Assembly (NCBI RefSeq): GCF_003533305.1 | Contig: NZ_DOEH01000015.1 | Location: 124,001 to 188,000 of the forward strand | Direction: 5' to 3' | From: Providencia sp. | GTDB lineage: Bacteria; Pseudomonadota; Gammaproteobacteria; Enterobacterales; Enterobacteriaceae | Length of the DNA stretch: 64,000 nucleotides | Part shown: piece by piece, positions 18,340-26,728 of the stretch | Layout: each line of letters begins with the position of its first letter | How positions within the stretch are numbered: the first letter of the stretch is position 1 | Position numbers and translations under genes: made by a program | Notes under the pieces: model-generated | What the model was told of the DNA's origin: nothing | The model's database searches: none | Seen by the model: the letters and a program-made list of their open reading frames with translations, nothing else

Positions 18340-18723
18340 TCACTCGTATTCATGGGTTAGATGTAAAGGTTGCTTAACTTCTAAATAAATTTGCTCATTT
18401 TGTCTAAAATCAAATGGTGTAATGTCATATTCTTTACGGAACATGTAAGTAAAATGTGATTGTGAACCAAATCCAAAATCTAAGGCAATATCAAAAATAG
18501 ATTGGGTACTGTTTCTTAGTAGGTTAACTGCGCCAGCGAGGCGACGTTGGCGAATATATTTTCCCAACGAAATTCCAGTCACTTCTTTGAATATTTTTTG
18601 CATATGCCAAAGTGAATAGCCAGAGTAGGCGGCAAGCTCTTCTAAGTGAATAACTCGGCCTAAGTGTTCTTCTATCCATTTACTCAAAGCATAGACAAGT
18701 GCTAAATGATTATCTTGTGGCAT
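18340..18723 (-). CDS. AraC-family MarA/SoxS/Rob-like regulator
   Basis: A 127-residue regulator that is essentially only the AraC DNA-binding domain. Helix-turn-helix one is HLEELAAYSGYSLWHMQKIF and the second is around DIALDFGFGSQSHFTYMFRKEY. The signature R-Q-R-R-L-A-G-A-V-N-L-L matches the MarA/SoxS/Rob/TetD/PqrA/AarP group, whose members act as monomers and often raise efflux and drug resistance. A tail (YLEVKQPLHL) resembles the start of Rob's C-terminal extension, so it could be a shortened Rob relative. I cannot decide which named member it is. Confidence 0.82.
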   Translation of the reverse strand: MPQDNHLALVYALSKWIEEHLGRVIHLEELAAYSGYSLWHMQKIFKEVTGISLGKYIRQRRLAGAVNLLRNSTQSIFDIALDFGFGSQSHFTYMFRKEYDITPFDFRQNEQIYLEVKQPLHLTHEYE

Positions 18724-19055
18724 CTCAAATTATTTCTAGTTTTACGGTAACCGAAGTATACACAACTTCATTTCACCATGACAAAGGCTGCTTGTGCGGT
18801 ATCATCCATTTTTTGAATAAAAAAAGCACAATCAGAATAAGTTAATGCTTGATTGCGGTTAAAATGAACAGTTATTTTATGAAAATACGTGAAATGCTCA
18901 TTTTCCTCAAATTTCAATCAAGGGCTTAGGGTAGTATTCATTTTCTGAATGTATTACAGGTGATTCTTAAGTGATACCAACTAAAGCTTCTGAAGTTTTA
19001 ACATTGTAATCATTTGAGTAAGAAAAATCATCAGTGAAAGTTTTAAGGAATATCG
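18724..19055. other. Intergenic region before mgrB
   Basis: No gene apparent. A direct repeat of GTGAT with 11-base periodicity (18960 and 18971) lies about 85 bases before mgrB, in the place where a PhoP box would be expected. It does not match the (T/G)GTTTA consensus well. Confidence 0.35.
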
Positions 19056-19202
19056 GTGTTTGGAAGAAAGCTAGTATTTATCGTGAGTATCATCATTATC
19101 TGTGTATTTCTTTATCTTTTAGCCATGGATAGCCTCTGCGATCAGGGGGGGGAGAATTTTATCTTTGGTATCTGTCGCATAACAGACTTGTTACCGTTTT
19201 GA
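19056..19202 (+). CDS. mgrB: PhoP/PhoQ negative-feedback regulator MgrB
   Basis: A 48-residue small membrane protein. One hydrophobic helix (LVFIVSIIIICVFLYLLA, residues 6-23) is followed by a periplasmic tail with the MgrB hallmarks: C28-D-Q, then FGIC with the second cysteine at 40, then I-T-D-L-L-P-F at the end. E. coli MgrB has CDQ and GIC with Cys28 and Cys39 and ends in P-W. One extra residue between the cysteines is present here. The start is a GTG with AAGGA six bases upstream. MgrB inhibits PhoQ, and its loss causes polymyxin resistance in Klebsiella. The coding sequence contains a run of eight G at 19145-19152. Confidence 0.88.
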   Translation: MFGRKLVFIVSIIIICVFLYLLAMDSLCDQGGENFIFGICRITDLLPF

Positions 19203-19398
19203 ATTTGTTTTTTAATACGCCATGCTGATATTTTGTCGTCATCATTATCAATAATGGCTATTGTGTAATATTATGAAAAATAAAGACAAGGACTAAATCA
19301 GCTTTTAAGTAGTGTTAATCAGAGAATTCAAATAAACTTATCGATTATCACGACTTTGGACGATAACAAGCAAGTAACAGGACGAAAAGGGTAAAGTT

Positions 19399-20772
19399 AT
19401 GGCGCAACAGCAACAAACGCTAAAGCGTGGATTAAAAAATAGACACATCCAATTGATTGCTTTGGGGGGCGCTGTTGGTACAGGGCTGTTTCTTGGAATA
19501 GCGACAACAATACAAATGGCAGGGCCATCTGTATTGTTAGGATATGCATTGTGTGGTTTTATTGCCTTTCTGATCATGCGTCAGTTAGGGGAAATGATTG
19601 TACAAGAGCCCGTTGCAGGTTCATTTAGTCATTTTGCATATAAATATTGGGGTGGTTTTGCAGGCTTCTTATCCGGTTGGAATTACTGGGTAATGTTTAT
19701 TCTAGTTGGAATGACAGAACTGACAGCCGCAGGCAAATATATGCAACATTGGTGGCCAGAACTCCCTATTTGGGTTTCTGCGGCTGTCTTTTTTATTGCG
19801 GTAAATGCCATAAATTTAGTGAATGTTCGTTCTTATGGCGAAACTGAATTCTGGTTTGCATTGATTAAAGTTGTCGCTGTTGTGGCAATGATTATTTTTG
19901 GTTGTTATTTATTGTTTAGTGGTCATGGTGGCCCTCAAGCGAAAGTCAGTAACTTATGGGAATATGGCGGATTTTTTGCTAAAGGCTCTATGGGTTTATT
20001 TATGGCTCTCGCCATCATAATGTTCTCTTTCGGTGGATTAGAACTCGTCGGGATCACCGCCGCTGAAGCGGAAGATCCAGAAAAAAGCATTCCTAAAGCG
20101 ATTAATCAAGTTGTTTACCGTATTTTAATATTTTATATCGGTTCACTTGCTGTGTTACTGGCGCTATTTCCATGGGTCGACCTTGATGGAAAAACCAGTC
20201 CATTTGTGTTGATATTCCACGAGCTAGGTGACTTGCTTGTAGCAAACGCATTGAATGTGGTGATATTAATTGCGGCACTGTCGGTTTATAACAGTGGTGC
20301 GTATTGCACTAGCCGCATGTTATATGGCCTTGCTCAACAAGGTAATGCCCCTAAGTTTATGGCGAAAGTCAATAAAGGCGGTGTACCTGTCATGGCTTTA
20401 GTTATTTCAGGTATTGCGACCTCGGGTGGTATTTTAATAAACTTTGTGATGGAAGGGCGTGCCTTTGAGTTATTGATGTCCTTAGTGGTGACCACGTTAG
20501 TGATCAACTGGATTATGATTTGTATTTCTAACTTGAAATTTAGAGCTGCAATGGACAAGGATGGGGTTAAAACTAAGTTTAAAAGTATTTGGTATCCCTA
20601 TGGAAATTACTTGTGCTTAGCTTTCCTTTCGCTGATCCTTATCATTATTTTGATGATGGATGGATTACGAGTCTCAGTGCTGATTATGCCATTGTGGATT
20701 GCGGTACTGTGGATTGGTTATCAGTTTTCAGGAACTAAAAAACAAAATTTAGCTGATGATACGGCAAAATAA
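19399..20772 (+). CDS. aroP: Aromatic amino acid permease AroP-like (APC family)
   Basis: A 457-residue APC-superfamily importer with twelve helices. It matches E. coli AroP more closely than PheP in several blocks: LKRGLKNRHIQLIALGGAVG, GKYMQHWWPELPIWVSAAVF, FHELGDLLVANALN and GLAQQGNAPKFM. The helix-1 GTGLFLG unwound segment and helix-6 SFGGLELVGITAAEA substrate region are intact. It brings in phenylalanine, tyrosine and tryptophan with protons. No TyrR box is obvious upstream. A strong bidirectional terminator follows. PheP or a mixed-specificity paralogue remains possible. Confidence 0.82.
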   Translation: MAQQQQTLKRGLKNRHIQLIALGGAVGTGLFLGIATTIQMAGPSVLLGYALCGFIAFLIMRQLGEMIVQEPVAGSFSHFAYKYWGGFAGFLSGWNYWVMFILVGMTELTAAGKYMQHWWPELPIWVSAAVFFIAVNAINLVNVRSYGETEFWFALIKVVAVVAMIIFGCYLLFSGHGGPQAKVSNLWEYGGFFAKGSMGLFMALAIIMFSFGGLELVGITAAEAEDPEKSIPKAINQVVYRILIFYIGSLAVLLALFPWVDLDGKTSPFVLIFHELGDLLVANALNVVILIAALSVYNSGAYCTSRMLYGLAQQGNAPKFMAKVNKGGVPVMALVISGIATSGGILINFVMEGRAFELLMSLVVTTLVINWIMICISNLKFRAAMDKDGVKTKFKSIWYPYGNYLCLAFLSLILIIILMMDGLRVSVLIMPLWIAVLWIGYQFSGTKKQNLADDTAK

Positions 20773-20792
20773 AAGTGCTTGAAATGTAAAAT

Positions 20793-20832
20793 AAAAAAAT
20801 GGCCGGTAGATTTAATCTCCGGCCATTTTTTA
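20793..20832. terminator. Strong bidirectional terminator between aroP and pagP
   Basis: AAAAAAATGGCCGG and CCGGCCATTTTTT flank a 12-base loop, with A-run and T-run on the two sides. Confidence 0.85.
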
Positions 20833-20843
20833 TTTAATTAAGA

Positions 20844-21419
20844 TCACCACTGCCAGCGTAACCAGGCAAATAACACGTTACCGTTATTGTAGGTACCAGG
20901 AATATAGGTTGCTTGTAGAGATAGCCTATCATATTCCACTGACACTAATGGCAGTGGAACAGGTATGGGAATATAGTGATAATCATCACGAGCTGTAATA
21001 CTTAATGTAAAACCCGCACCCATGCGAAAACCATCTAGCTCACCGGGTATCCACATTTTTTGGAAGCCATATCCGACAATAGGCTCAAATTTATTATGTG
21101 AATCTTTAAACATCATCGCGTATAGGGCGTGCCAATCATTATCTTCATCAAAACGATATTTACCGAAACCAATGCCCCATGGTTGTTCATTGTAGCTATC
21201 CGTTTTCTTTTTATCGTAAGTAAAGCGGTTATGCCATGTGAAAGCAGGAACATAAAGTTCGTAGTTGTCAGACTGCCAAGTCGTACTAACATTATTAGTA
21301 AATTTGTCCCATAGCCCTGTGGACTGCTCTTCAGCTAATGCAGTTGACGATGTGCAGATGATAGTCGTCACGAGTAGTGATTTAGCGACTACTGATTGTA
21401 TATTTTTAGTTACTCTCAT
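20844..21419 (-). CDS. pagP: Lipid A palmitoyltransferase PagP
   Basis: A 191-residue outer-membrane beta-barrel enzyme that transfers palmitate from phospholipid to lipid A. A signal peptide of about 29 residues is followed by an amphipathic helix and eight strands. Signature stretches are [33 protein letters not shown] (the H/D/S catalytic group), [11 protein letters not shown] and the aromatic C terminus WLRWQW. In relatives the gene is PhoPQ-activated and gives resistance to cationic peptides. The mgrB gene 1.7 kb away encodes a brake on that same system. Confidence 0.94.
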   Translation of the reverse strand: MRVTKNIQSVVAKSLLVTTIICTSSTALAEEQSTGLWDKFTNNVSTTWQSDNYELYVPAFTWHNRFTYDKKKTDSYNEQPWGIGFGKYRFDEDNDWHALYAMMFKDSHNKFEPIVGYGFQKMWIPGELDGFRMGAGFTLSITARDDYHYIPIPVPLPLVSVEYDRLSLQATYIPGTYNNGNVLFAWLRWQW

Positions 21420-21861
21420 TGTAAATCCGTCTTGTTTATCTTTTGGATAAAAATTTTATATTGATGAAGATAATCGGCTTGCTAATAATGATTATATTAG
21501 CATTTTTGTAATTATTATGAATAAACATTATTTTAAATAAGATAAATGGAAGATGACAGCATTTATTGCATTATGTAGCACAATGGTTTAAAAAACGCGT
21601 CAAAATAGTTTATTACCTAAAAATGAATGTAAGTCTCTTGTTGTCTACCCATTTAAGTCAAAGAAACCAATAAATGCGTCAATTTAAAAAATAAATTGAG
21701 AGCAACTCCAGTAATGATGATTCAAATCAAATACTAGCAAGTAGCAATGCGCTGAAATGGTGATATTAAGTAGCAGCAATGAGCAGTAGGTTCTTGCTGC
21801 AATGTTGATTTTGATTGTATTAGCGCTTTTAAGCGCCAATTAAAAGTACAGAGGCATTGAT
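21420..21861. other. pagP-yjjI divergent intergenic region
   Basis: No gene seen. It carries a near-consensus FNR box at 21717-21730 on the yjjI side. Near 21432 a weak TGTTTAT...TGGATAA pair resembles a PhoP box but lies too close to pagP to be convincing. Confidence 0.4.
21717..21730 (+). promoter_or_regulatory. FNR-box candidate upstream of yjjI
   Basis: ATGAT-TCAA-ATCAA differs from the FNR consensus TTGAT-N4-ATCAA at one position. It lies about 130 bases before the yjjI ATG, in keeping with anaerobic use of a glycyl-radical enzyme. Confidence 0.45.
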
Positions 21862-23418
21862 ATGATGAAGCGTCACGACGTATTAACCGAATACCAAGCC
21901 AAGTGTTTGTCCATTGCTACTGATACCTTGTTATCGCCAAAACAGAAAGCTAATTTTCTGGCATTAGAAGCTGAAAATAATATTCCTTATTTAGCATTAA
22001 GCGAACCGTTGAAAACTGCTTTGGATACACGTGTTATTTGTGACATGTATGAAGGTCATGCGCCGTATAAACCTCGCTATGTACTGCCTGATTATGAGCG
22101 TTTTCTACAACTGGGTTCTGCCTATCTAGAATTAGCACCAGCGGAAGATTTTGATGATGCACTTAATCATTTGATGATCCTGTATCATCACGTGCCTTCA
22201 GTAACCGGATTTCCAGTTTTTCTTGGGTATTTAGATCGATTGTTAATGCCATACGTTGCAAATTATACTGAAGAACAACTATATCCTAAGCTAAAACGGT
22301 TTTGGGTCATGCTCGATCGCACGCTACCTGATGCCTTTATGCATGCCAATATTGGGCCTGAAGATAATATTATTTGTCGTCTGATTTTACGCATCGATGC
22401 TGAACTTAAACAAGTCGCACCAAATTTAACCTTTGTATATCACCCACAACGCACGCCTGAATCGCTATTTTTACAGGCTATCGAAAATATTTGTGAATGT
22501 AGCAAACCGCATATAGCTAACGATATTATTCACAGCGCAGCGTTTGATGAAAAAGGTTATGGCATAGTTAGTTGTTATAATTCACTTCCTATAGCAGGGG
22601 GCGGTAGCACGTTGGTGCGTATCAATTTACGCGAGGTCGCCTTGCGTAGTGAAAATTCTACCGATTTTTTAACTGTGCAATTGAAAAAGTATTGTGACCT
22701 GCAAATGGAATTGATTGAGAAACGAACGGCTTTCTTATACGAAGAGTCTAATTTCTTTCAAACAAGTTTCCTTGTACATGAAGGGTTGATTGCACCCGAA
22801 CGTTTTGCCCCGATGTTTGGTATTTATGGCTTAGCAGAAGCGGTCAATATTTTGATGGAAAAAGAGGGTACCAAAAATCTTTATGCACCGGACTCACCGG
22901 CATTACCTCTTGCTTATCAAATTAGTGAACAATTAGCGGACTTCGTTGAATCCACTCCTGTTAAATATGGCTTTAATCATAAAGCGATGTTGCATGCACA
23001 ATCAGGTATTAGTTCTGATAGTGAGACAACGCCAGGTGCACGTATTCCTTATGGTGAAGAGCCTGATCCAGTTTCTCATATCATGACAGTTGCTCCTCAC
23101 CATCAATATTATGTGTCGGGGATCAGTGATATTCTGACTATTGATGAAACTATCAAACAAAATCCTCAAGCACTTTTACAGCTCTGTAAAGGGGCCTTTA
23201 GTCATGGAATGCGTGAGTTTACAGCAAACGTTGCGAACAATGATTTAGTGCGCGTCACCGGCTATATGGTGAGATTATCGGATATTGAGAAATTTAAAAC
23301 GGAAGGTTCAAGAAATAACACTACGTGGTTAGGGGATGAAGCAACAAAAAATTGCAAAATTCAGTCGCGTCAACAACGAGTGATAAGCCATGAGCAATCG
23401 ATGCGCTACACTCAATAA
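21862..23418 (+). CDS. yjjI: YjjI-family glycyl-radical enzyme
   Basis: A 518-residue glycyl-radical protein. The C-terminal radical loop is RVTGYMVRL with the radical glycine at residue 467. A likely thiyl cysteine is in GIVSCYNSLPIAGGG near residue 238. It is much shorter than pyruvate formate-lyase, as is usual for YjjI, and the reaction of this family is not established. The upstream side is AT-rich with an FNR-like box. The 3' end overlaps the activator gene by 29 bases, so both are translated from one message. It is oxygen-sensitive by type. Confidence 0.93.
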   Translation: MMKRHDVLTEYQAKCLSIATDTLLSPKQKANFLALEAENNIPYLALSEPLKTALDTRVICDMYEGHAPYKPRYVLPDYERFLQLGSAYLELAPAEDFDDALNHLMILYHHVPSVTGFPVFLGYLDRLLMPYVANYTEEQLYPKLKRFWVMLDRTLPDAFMHANIGPEDNIICRLILRIDAELKQVAPNLTFVYHPQRTPESLFLQAIENICECSKPHIANDIIHSAAFDEKGYGIVSCYNSLPIAGGGSTLVRINLREVALRSENSTDFLTVQLKKYCDLQMELIEKRTAFLYEESNFFQTSFLVHEGLIAPERFAPMFGIYGLAEAVNILMEKEGTKNLYAPDSPALPLAYQISEQLADFVESTPVKYGFNHKAMLHAQSGISSDSETTPGARIPYGEEPDPVSHIMTVAPHHQYYVSGISDILTIDETIKQNPQALLQLCKGAFSHGMREFTANVANNDLVRVTGYMVRLSDIEKFKTEGSRNNTTWLGDEATKNCKIQSRQQRVISHEQSMRYTQ

Positions 23419-24256
23419 ACTGATTCCATTTTCTTGTGTCGATGGGCCTGGTAATCGGCAAGTGCTATTTTTGCAAGGATGCAATCTGCGCTGTTTGAAT
23501 TGCCACAACCCCTATACTATGGCGCTATGTGACGACTGTGGGGATTGTGTTCCCACTTGTCCACATGGTGGATTATCTTTAATTGCGGGCAAAGTGGTAT
23601 GGGATAACATCGCGTGTCAGCAATGTGATACTTGCCTGCAAACTTGTACCAAAAACGCCAGCCCGATGACGAAGCAGCTTAGTGTCGACAGTATGATTCA
23701 AAGTTTAACGAAGAATGTCGCTTTCCTCAATGGCGTTACTATCAGTGGCGGGGAAGCTACGACACAACTGCCTTTTATTATCGATTTATTTAATGAGATA
23801 AAACAGTCACCAACTCTGTCTCATTTGACCTGTTTTATTGATAGTAATGGACATTTATCATCCTCTGGATGGCATAAAGTATTACCGAATACCGATGGTG
23901 TCATGATCGACCTAAAAGCGTGGGGGAATGAATGCGCCTTAAAACTCACGGGTAGAGATAATCAGAAAGTATTTGATAGTATTAATTTATTAGCGCAAGC
24001 CGGAAAATTATACGAATTACGTTTGTTATTTATTCCCAATCAAACGGATTATCTCGAAAATATTGATGTTTTAGCCGCGTTTTTACGTCAACTTTCTTCG
24101 TCTACACGAATTAAAATCAATGCCTTTCAAAATCATGGTGTCACCAACGAAGCCGCAAGTTGGCCAGCGGCAAAGCAAGTTGAAATTGAATCTTTTGCCC
24201 AATTATTACGTGACCGCGGTGTGACCAATCTACATTTACCTAATGTCTATTTGTAA
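23390..24256 (+). CDS. yjjW: YjjW-family glycyl-radical enzyme activase (radical SAM)
   Basis: A 288-residue radical-SAM activating enzyme. The SAM cluster motif C31-x3-C35-x2-C38 is in GCNLRCLNCHN. Two ferredoxin-like motifs follow (CDDCGDCVPTC and CQQCDTCLQTC), then the GISGGEAT-type glycine-rich SAM site (TISGGEATTQ). It would use reduced flavodoxin and SAM to place the radical on YjjI. The gene begins inside the yjjI coding region, a tight coupling typical of these pairs. Confidence 0.93.
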   Translation: MSNRCATLNKLIPFSCVDGPGNRQVLFLQGCNLRCLNCHNPYTMALCDDCGDCVPTCPHGGLSLIAGKVVWDNIACQQCDTCLQTCTKNASPMTKQLSVDSMIQSLTKNVAFLNGVTISGGEATTQLPFIIDLFNEIKQSPTLSHLTCFIDSNGHLSSSGWHKVLPNTDGVMIDLKAWGNECALKLTGRDNQKVFDSINLLAQAGKLYELRLLFIPNQTDYLENIDVLAAFLRQLSSSTRIKINAFQNHGVTNEAASWPAAKQVEIESFAQLLRDRGVTNLHLPNVYL

Positions 24257-24497
24257 TTTCTATCCCTTCAAATAAATTTAGCCTATTTTCAATTAAGTTT
24301 TCCCTCAGTAAAAATAGCGAGTGGGAAATACTGGTATTTGTGAAAACATGTGCGACAATCAAGTAAATCTTATTATCTGATTTAATACGCTTTTTTATTC
24401 ATAACTGAAATGCGTTGAGAATGTTAAACGGTAAAGTTGAAGGTTATGATTTCTAAACTTAAATAATCACCCAGTATATGAATAGGAGTGGCAATTA

Positions 24498-25295
24498 ATG
24501 AGAGTCAATGCGCTAACCATAGCCGGAACTGATCCTTCAGGGGGCGCAGGTATACAAGCAGATTTAAAAGCATTCTCTGCGTTAGGTGCTTATGGAACAA
24601 GTGTCATTACGGCATTGGTCGCGCAAAATACTCTTGGGGTTCAGTCTGTCCATAATTTGCCAGAAGAATTTGTTGCCGCGCAACTTGAGTCTGTATTGAG
24701 TGATGTTCGAATCGATAGCGCTAAAATAGGTATGTTATCAAATCAACGCAATATCTTTGTAGTTGCTGAGGCTTTAAAGCAATATTCAATTCCTTATATT
24801 GTTCTCGATACCGTCATGGTTGCAAAAAGTGGCGATCCGTTATTACTGCCCGATGCAGTTGATGCATTGCGCCAAGAATTATTACCTACAGTTTCTTTGA
24901 TTACGCCTAATTTGCCAGAGGCTGCGGTATTGTTGAATCAAAAAATGGCTGAAACTGAAAGCCAAATGCTGAGCCAAGGTTATCAATTATTAGATTTAGG
25001 TTGTCAGGCTGTTTTAATGAAAGGTGGTCATTTAAGTGATGCACAAAGCCCTGACTGGCTTATTACCAGACAAGGTGAGTGGCGATTTACCTCACCGAGG
25101 GTAAATACAAAAAATACGCATGGAACTGGTTGTACGCTCTCTGCCGCATTAGCTGCGCTTAGACCTCGTTATATTGATTGGCAGACGACTGTAGTGGAAG
25201 CTAAAGCCTATTTACAAGCTGCGCTAGAACAAGCCGATAGTCTAGAAGTTGGGCGGGGGATAGGTCCTGTTCATCATTTCCATGCTTGGTGGTAA
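24498..25295 (+). CDS. thiD: Hydroxymethylpyrimidine (phosphate) kinase ThiD
   Basis: A 265-residue cytoplasmic ribokinase-fold enzyme. It phosphorylates HMP and then HMP-P, the pyrimidine branch of thiamine synthesis. The family motifs AGTDPSGGAGIQADLK, VMVAKSGD (substrate pocket) and NTKNTHGTGCTLSAALA (anion hole and catalytic residue) are intact. Length is normal. AGGAG stands nine bases before ATG. No other thi gene is adjacent and I find no TPP riboswitch upstream. A hairpin with CGCCCTC/GAGGGCG (25304-25341) ends the transcript toward yegS. Confidence 0.94.
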   Translation: MRVNALTIAGTDPSGGAGIQADLKAFSALGAYGTSVITALVAQNTLGVQSVHNLPEEFVAAQLESVLSDVRIDSAKIGMLSNQRNIFVVAEALKQYSIPYIVLDTVMVAKSGDPLLLPDAVDALRQELLPTVSLITPNLPEAAVLLNQKMAETESQMLSQGYQLLDLGCQAVLMKGGHLSDAQSPDWLITRQGEWRFTSPRVNTKNTHGTGCTLSAALAALRPRYIDWQTTVVEAKAYLQAALEQADSLEVGRGIGPVHHFHAWW

Positions 25296-25298
25296 TAG

Positions 25299-25346
25299 GT
25301 AACCGCCCTCTAATAATGCAGTGTTATGAGAAATGAGGGCGATTAC
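25299..25346. terminator. Terminator between thiD and yegS
   Basis: GTAACCGCCCTC pairs with GAGGGCGATTAC around a long loop. It lies between convergent thiD and yegS. No T-run of note. Confidence 0.5.
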
Positions 25347-25377
25347 GTAAATGCAATATTGTTAAGAAAAAGGCTCA

Positions 25378-26277
25378 CTACAGTAATAAATTACATTGTG
25401 GTGGTAGCCGACAACGCAATGCATTGGGGATCAATGTAAAGGTAAAATTATCCCCAGAAAGTGGCTCACCATCGAGGTTTAAAACCATATTATGAGGCGA
25501 TGAAATTTTTATCCATGTGCTTGTTTTTTCAATGAGATGCTGATTTCTATCAGAAGAAAATAGATTAGTTAGTAAAGCGGGTATCACATCTCTTGCGGGC
25601 ACAATTAATAGATTTAAAACGCCATCATTAATTAGCGCCGCAGGTGTTAATTGCTGACCACCGCCGGCTTGGCGGCCATTTCCGATAGCAACGACTAACG
25701 TTTCGCCTTCCCAACTGAAATTGTCAGCTTCAATCTTACAGATATCCGTTTTCAATGTATCAGGGCGCAATAATCCATTAATTACATATGCTGCACCGCC
25801 TAAAGCTGATTTTAATGCTTCGGGTGTTTCCGTGGTAATGCGTGTACCAAAACCACCGGTTGCCATATTCATAAAATAATAATGTTCATTGACTTGGCCT
25901 AAGTCAATTTCCACGGCTTTTCCTTTTACCGCTAAAGCGAGAGCTTGTTCGATATCAGCCGGGATATTTGCGCTCGTGGCAAAATCATTGGCGGTTCCCA
26001 TGGGTAAAATACCCATAATTGGACGGTTCTTGGCGGGCAGTTTCATTAAAGCGGAGGAAATCGCGTTGATGGTGCCATCACCGCCCGCTGCAACAATGGT
26101 ATCGATTCCTTGGGTGAGTGCTTGTTCAATAAACACATCGGTATCTTTAGGCTCCCAAGGGATGCGTACGATAATTGTGTGTCCTTCATCGCGAAGATGA
26201 GTAATTGCCTTACGAAGCTCAGGGTTAGCTGATTGCTTGCCATTAAGAATAATCATAGCTGATGGGAGGTTATTCAT
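25378..26277 (-). CDS. yegS: Lipid kinase YegS
   Basis: A 299-residue diacylglycerol-kinase-family enzyme, related to E. coli YegS which phosphorylates phosphatidylglycerol in vitro. The nucleotide motif AAGGDGTINAI, a second GILPMGTANDFAT, and the C-terminal NLDGEPLSG are clear. A TTG two codons earlier is in frame. I take ATG at 26277 because it gives the same length as E. coli YegS (299) and aligns at MNNLPSAMIILNG. A monocistronic gene. Confidence 0.92.
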   Translation of the reverse strand: MNNLPSAMIILNGKQSANPELRKAITHLRDEGHTIIVRIPWEPKDTDVFIEQALTQGIDTIVAAGGDGTINAISSALMKLPAKNRPIMGILPMGTANDFATSANIPADIEQALALAVKGKAVEIDLGQVNEHYYFMNMATGGFGTRITTETPEALKSALGGAAYVINGLLRPDTLKTDICKIEADNFSWEGETLVVAIGNGRQAGGGQQLTPAALINDGVLNLLIVPARDVIPALLTNLFSSDRNQHLIEKTSTWIKISSPHNMVLNLDGEPLSGDNFTFTLIPNALRCRLPPQCNLLL

Positions 26278-26396
26278 GCGCAAGTTTTCCTTATTCGTTT
26301 TATCTTAATTAAAAGTATAAAGGCTTTGTAGTGAGAAAAGGGAATATTTGCATTATTTTTACAGAAGGGAGAGAGATAAAACGTGGATCGAAGAGT

Positions 26397-26488
26397 AGAT
26401 AAAAGAAATGGCTAGCTCAAGGGAGATTGAGCTAGCCAAGGAGGTGGTTCCTAGTCTTATTTTACGACTTTCTAGTTCTTCGTTTTCG
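26397..26488 (-). ncRNA. cyaR: CyaR small regulatory RNA
   Basis: On the minus strand the conserved core AGGAACCACCTCCTT is followed by a terminator hairpin GGCTAGCTCAA-TCTCCC-TTGAGCTAGCC and TTTCTTTT. This is the layout of E. coli CyaR, including the exposed anti-Shine-Dalgarno segment and the loop with CUCCC that pairs with ompX, yqaE, luxS and nadE messages. It is on the same strand and just downstream of trhP/yegQ, as in E. coli. The start near 26488 is inferred from a TATAGT -10 box (26495-26500). Length is about 92 nt. Confidence 0.87.
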
Positions 26489-26521
26489 ATAGTGACTATA
26501 CGATATTGAATAGCTAATTGA

Positions 26522-26537
26522 TGTGATCTATTGCATA
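26522..26537 (-). promoter_or_regulatory. CRP site for cyaR
   Basis: TGTGATCTATTGCATA has one perfect TGTGA half and a partial second half. Its centre is 41.5 bases from the predicted CyaR start, the class II CRP position expected from E. coli cyaR. Confidence 0.65.
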
Positions 26538-26655
26538 AAATTAGATATTCAGTGCACTTTTACACTAAGTTGTCAATAACGAGAATGGTTCTCATATGGA
26601 CTATCGCATGAAATGTTAGGTTAATAAGACATTAATCTATTTTTTAATAACAAAA

Positions 26656-26709
26656 AGCCAAAAATTCAATCAGCTAGCAATAAATTAAGCTAGATATGAA
26701 TTTTTGGCT
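26656..26709 (-). terminator. Terminator of trhP
   Basis: Thirteen-bp stem AGCCAAAAATTCA/TGAATTTTTGGCT with a nested CTAG hairpin inside the loop. The minus strand continues TTTTTG. Confidence 0.75.
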
Positions 26710-26728
26710 AATGGGTTATTTTTAGTCG

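Noticed and set aside
21430..21450. PhoP-box-like TGTTTAT...TGGATAA near pagP
   Set aside because: The second half matches poorly and the position is too near the start codon.
24257..24497. Thiamine (TPP) riboswitch before thiD
   Set aside because: The conserved CTGAGA and related core elements were not found.
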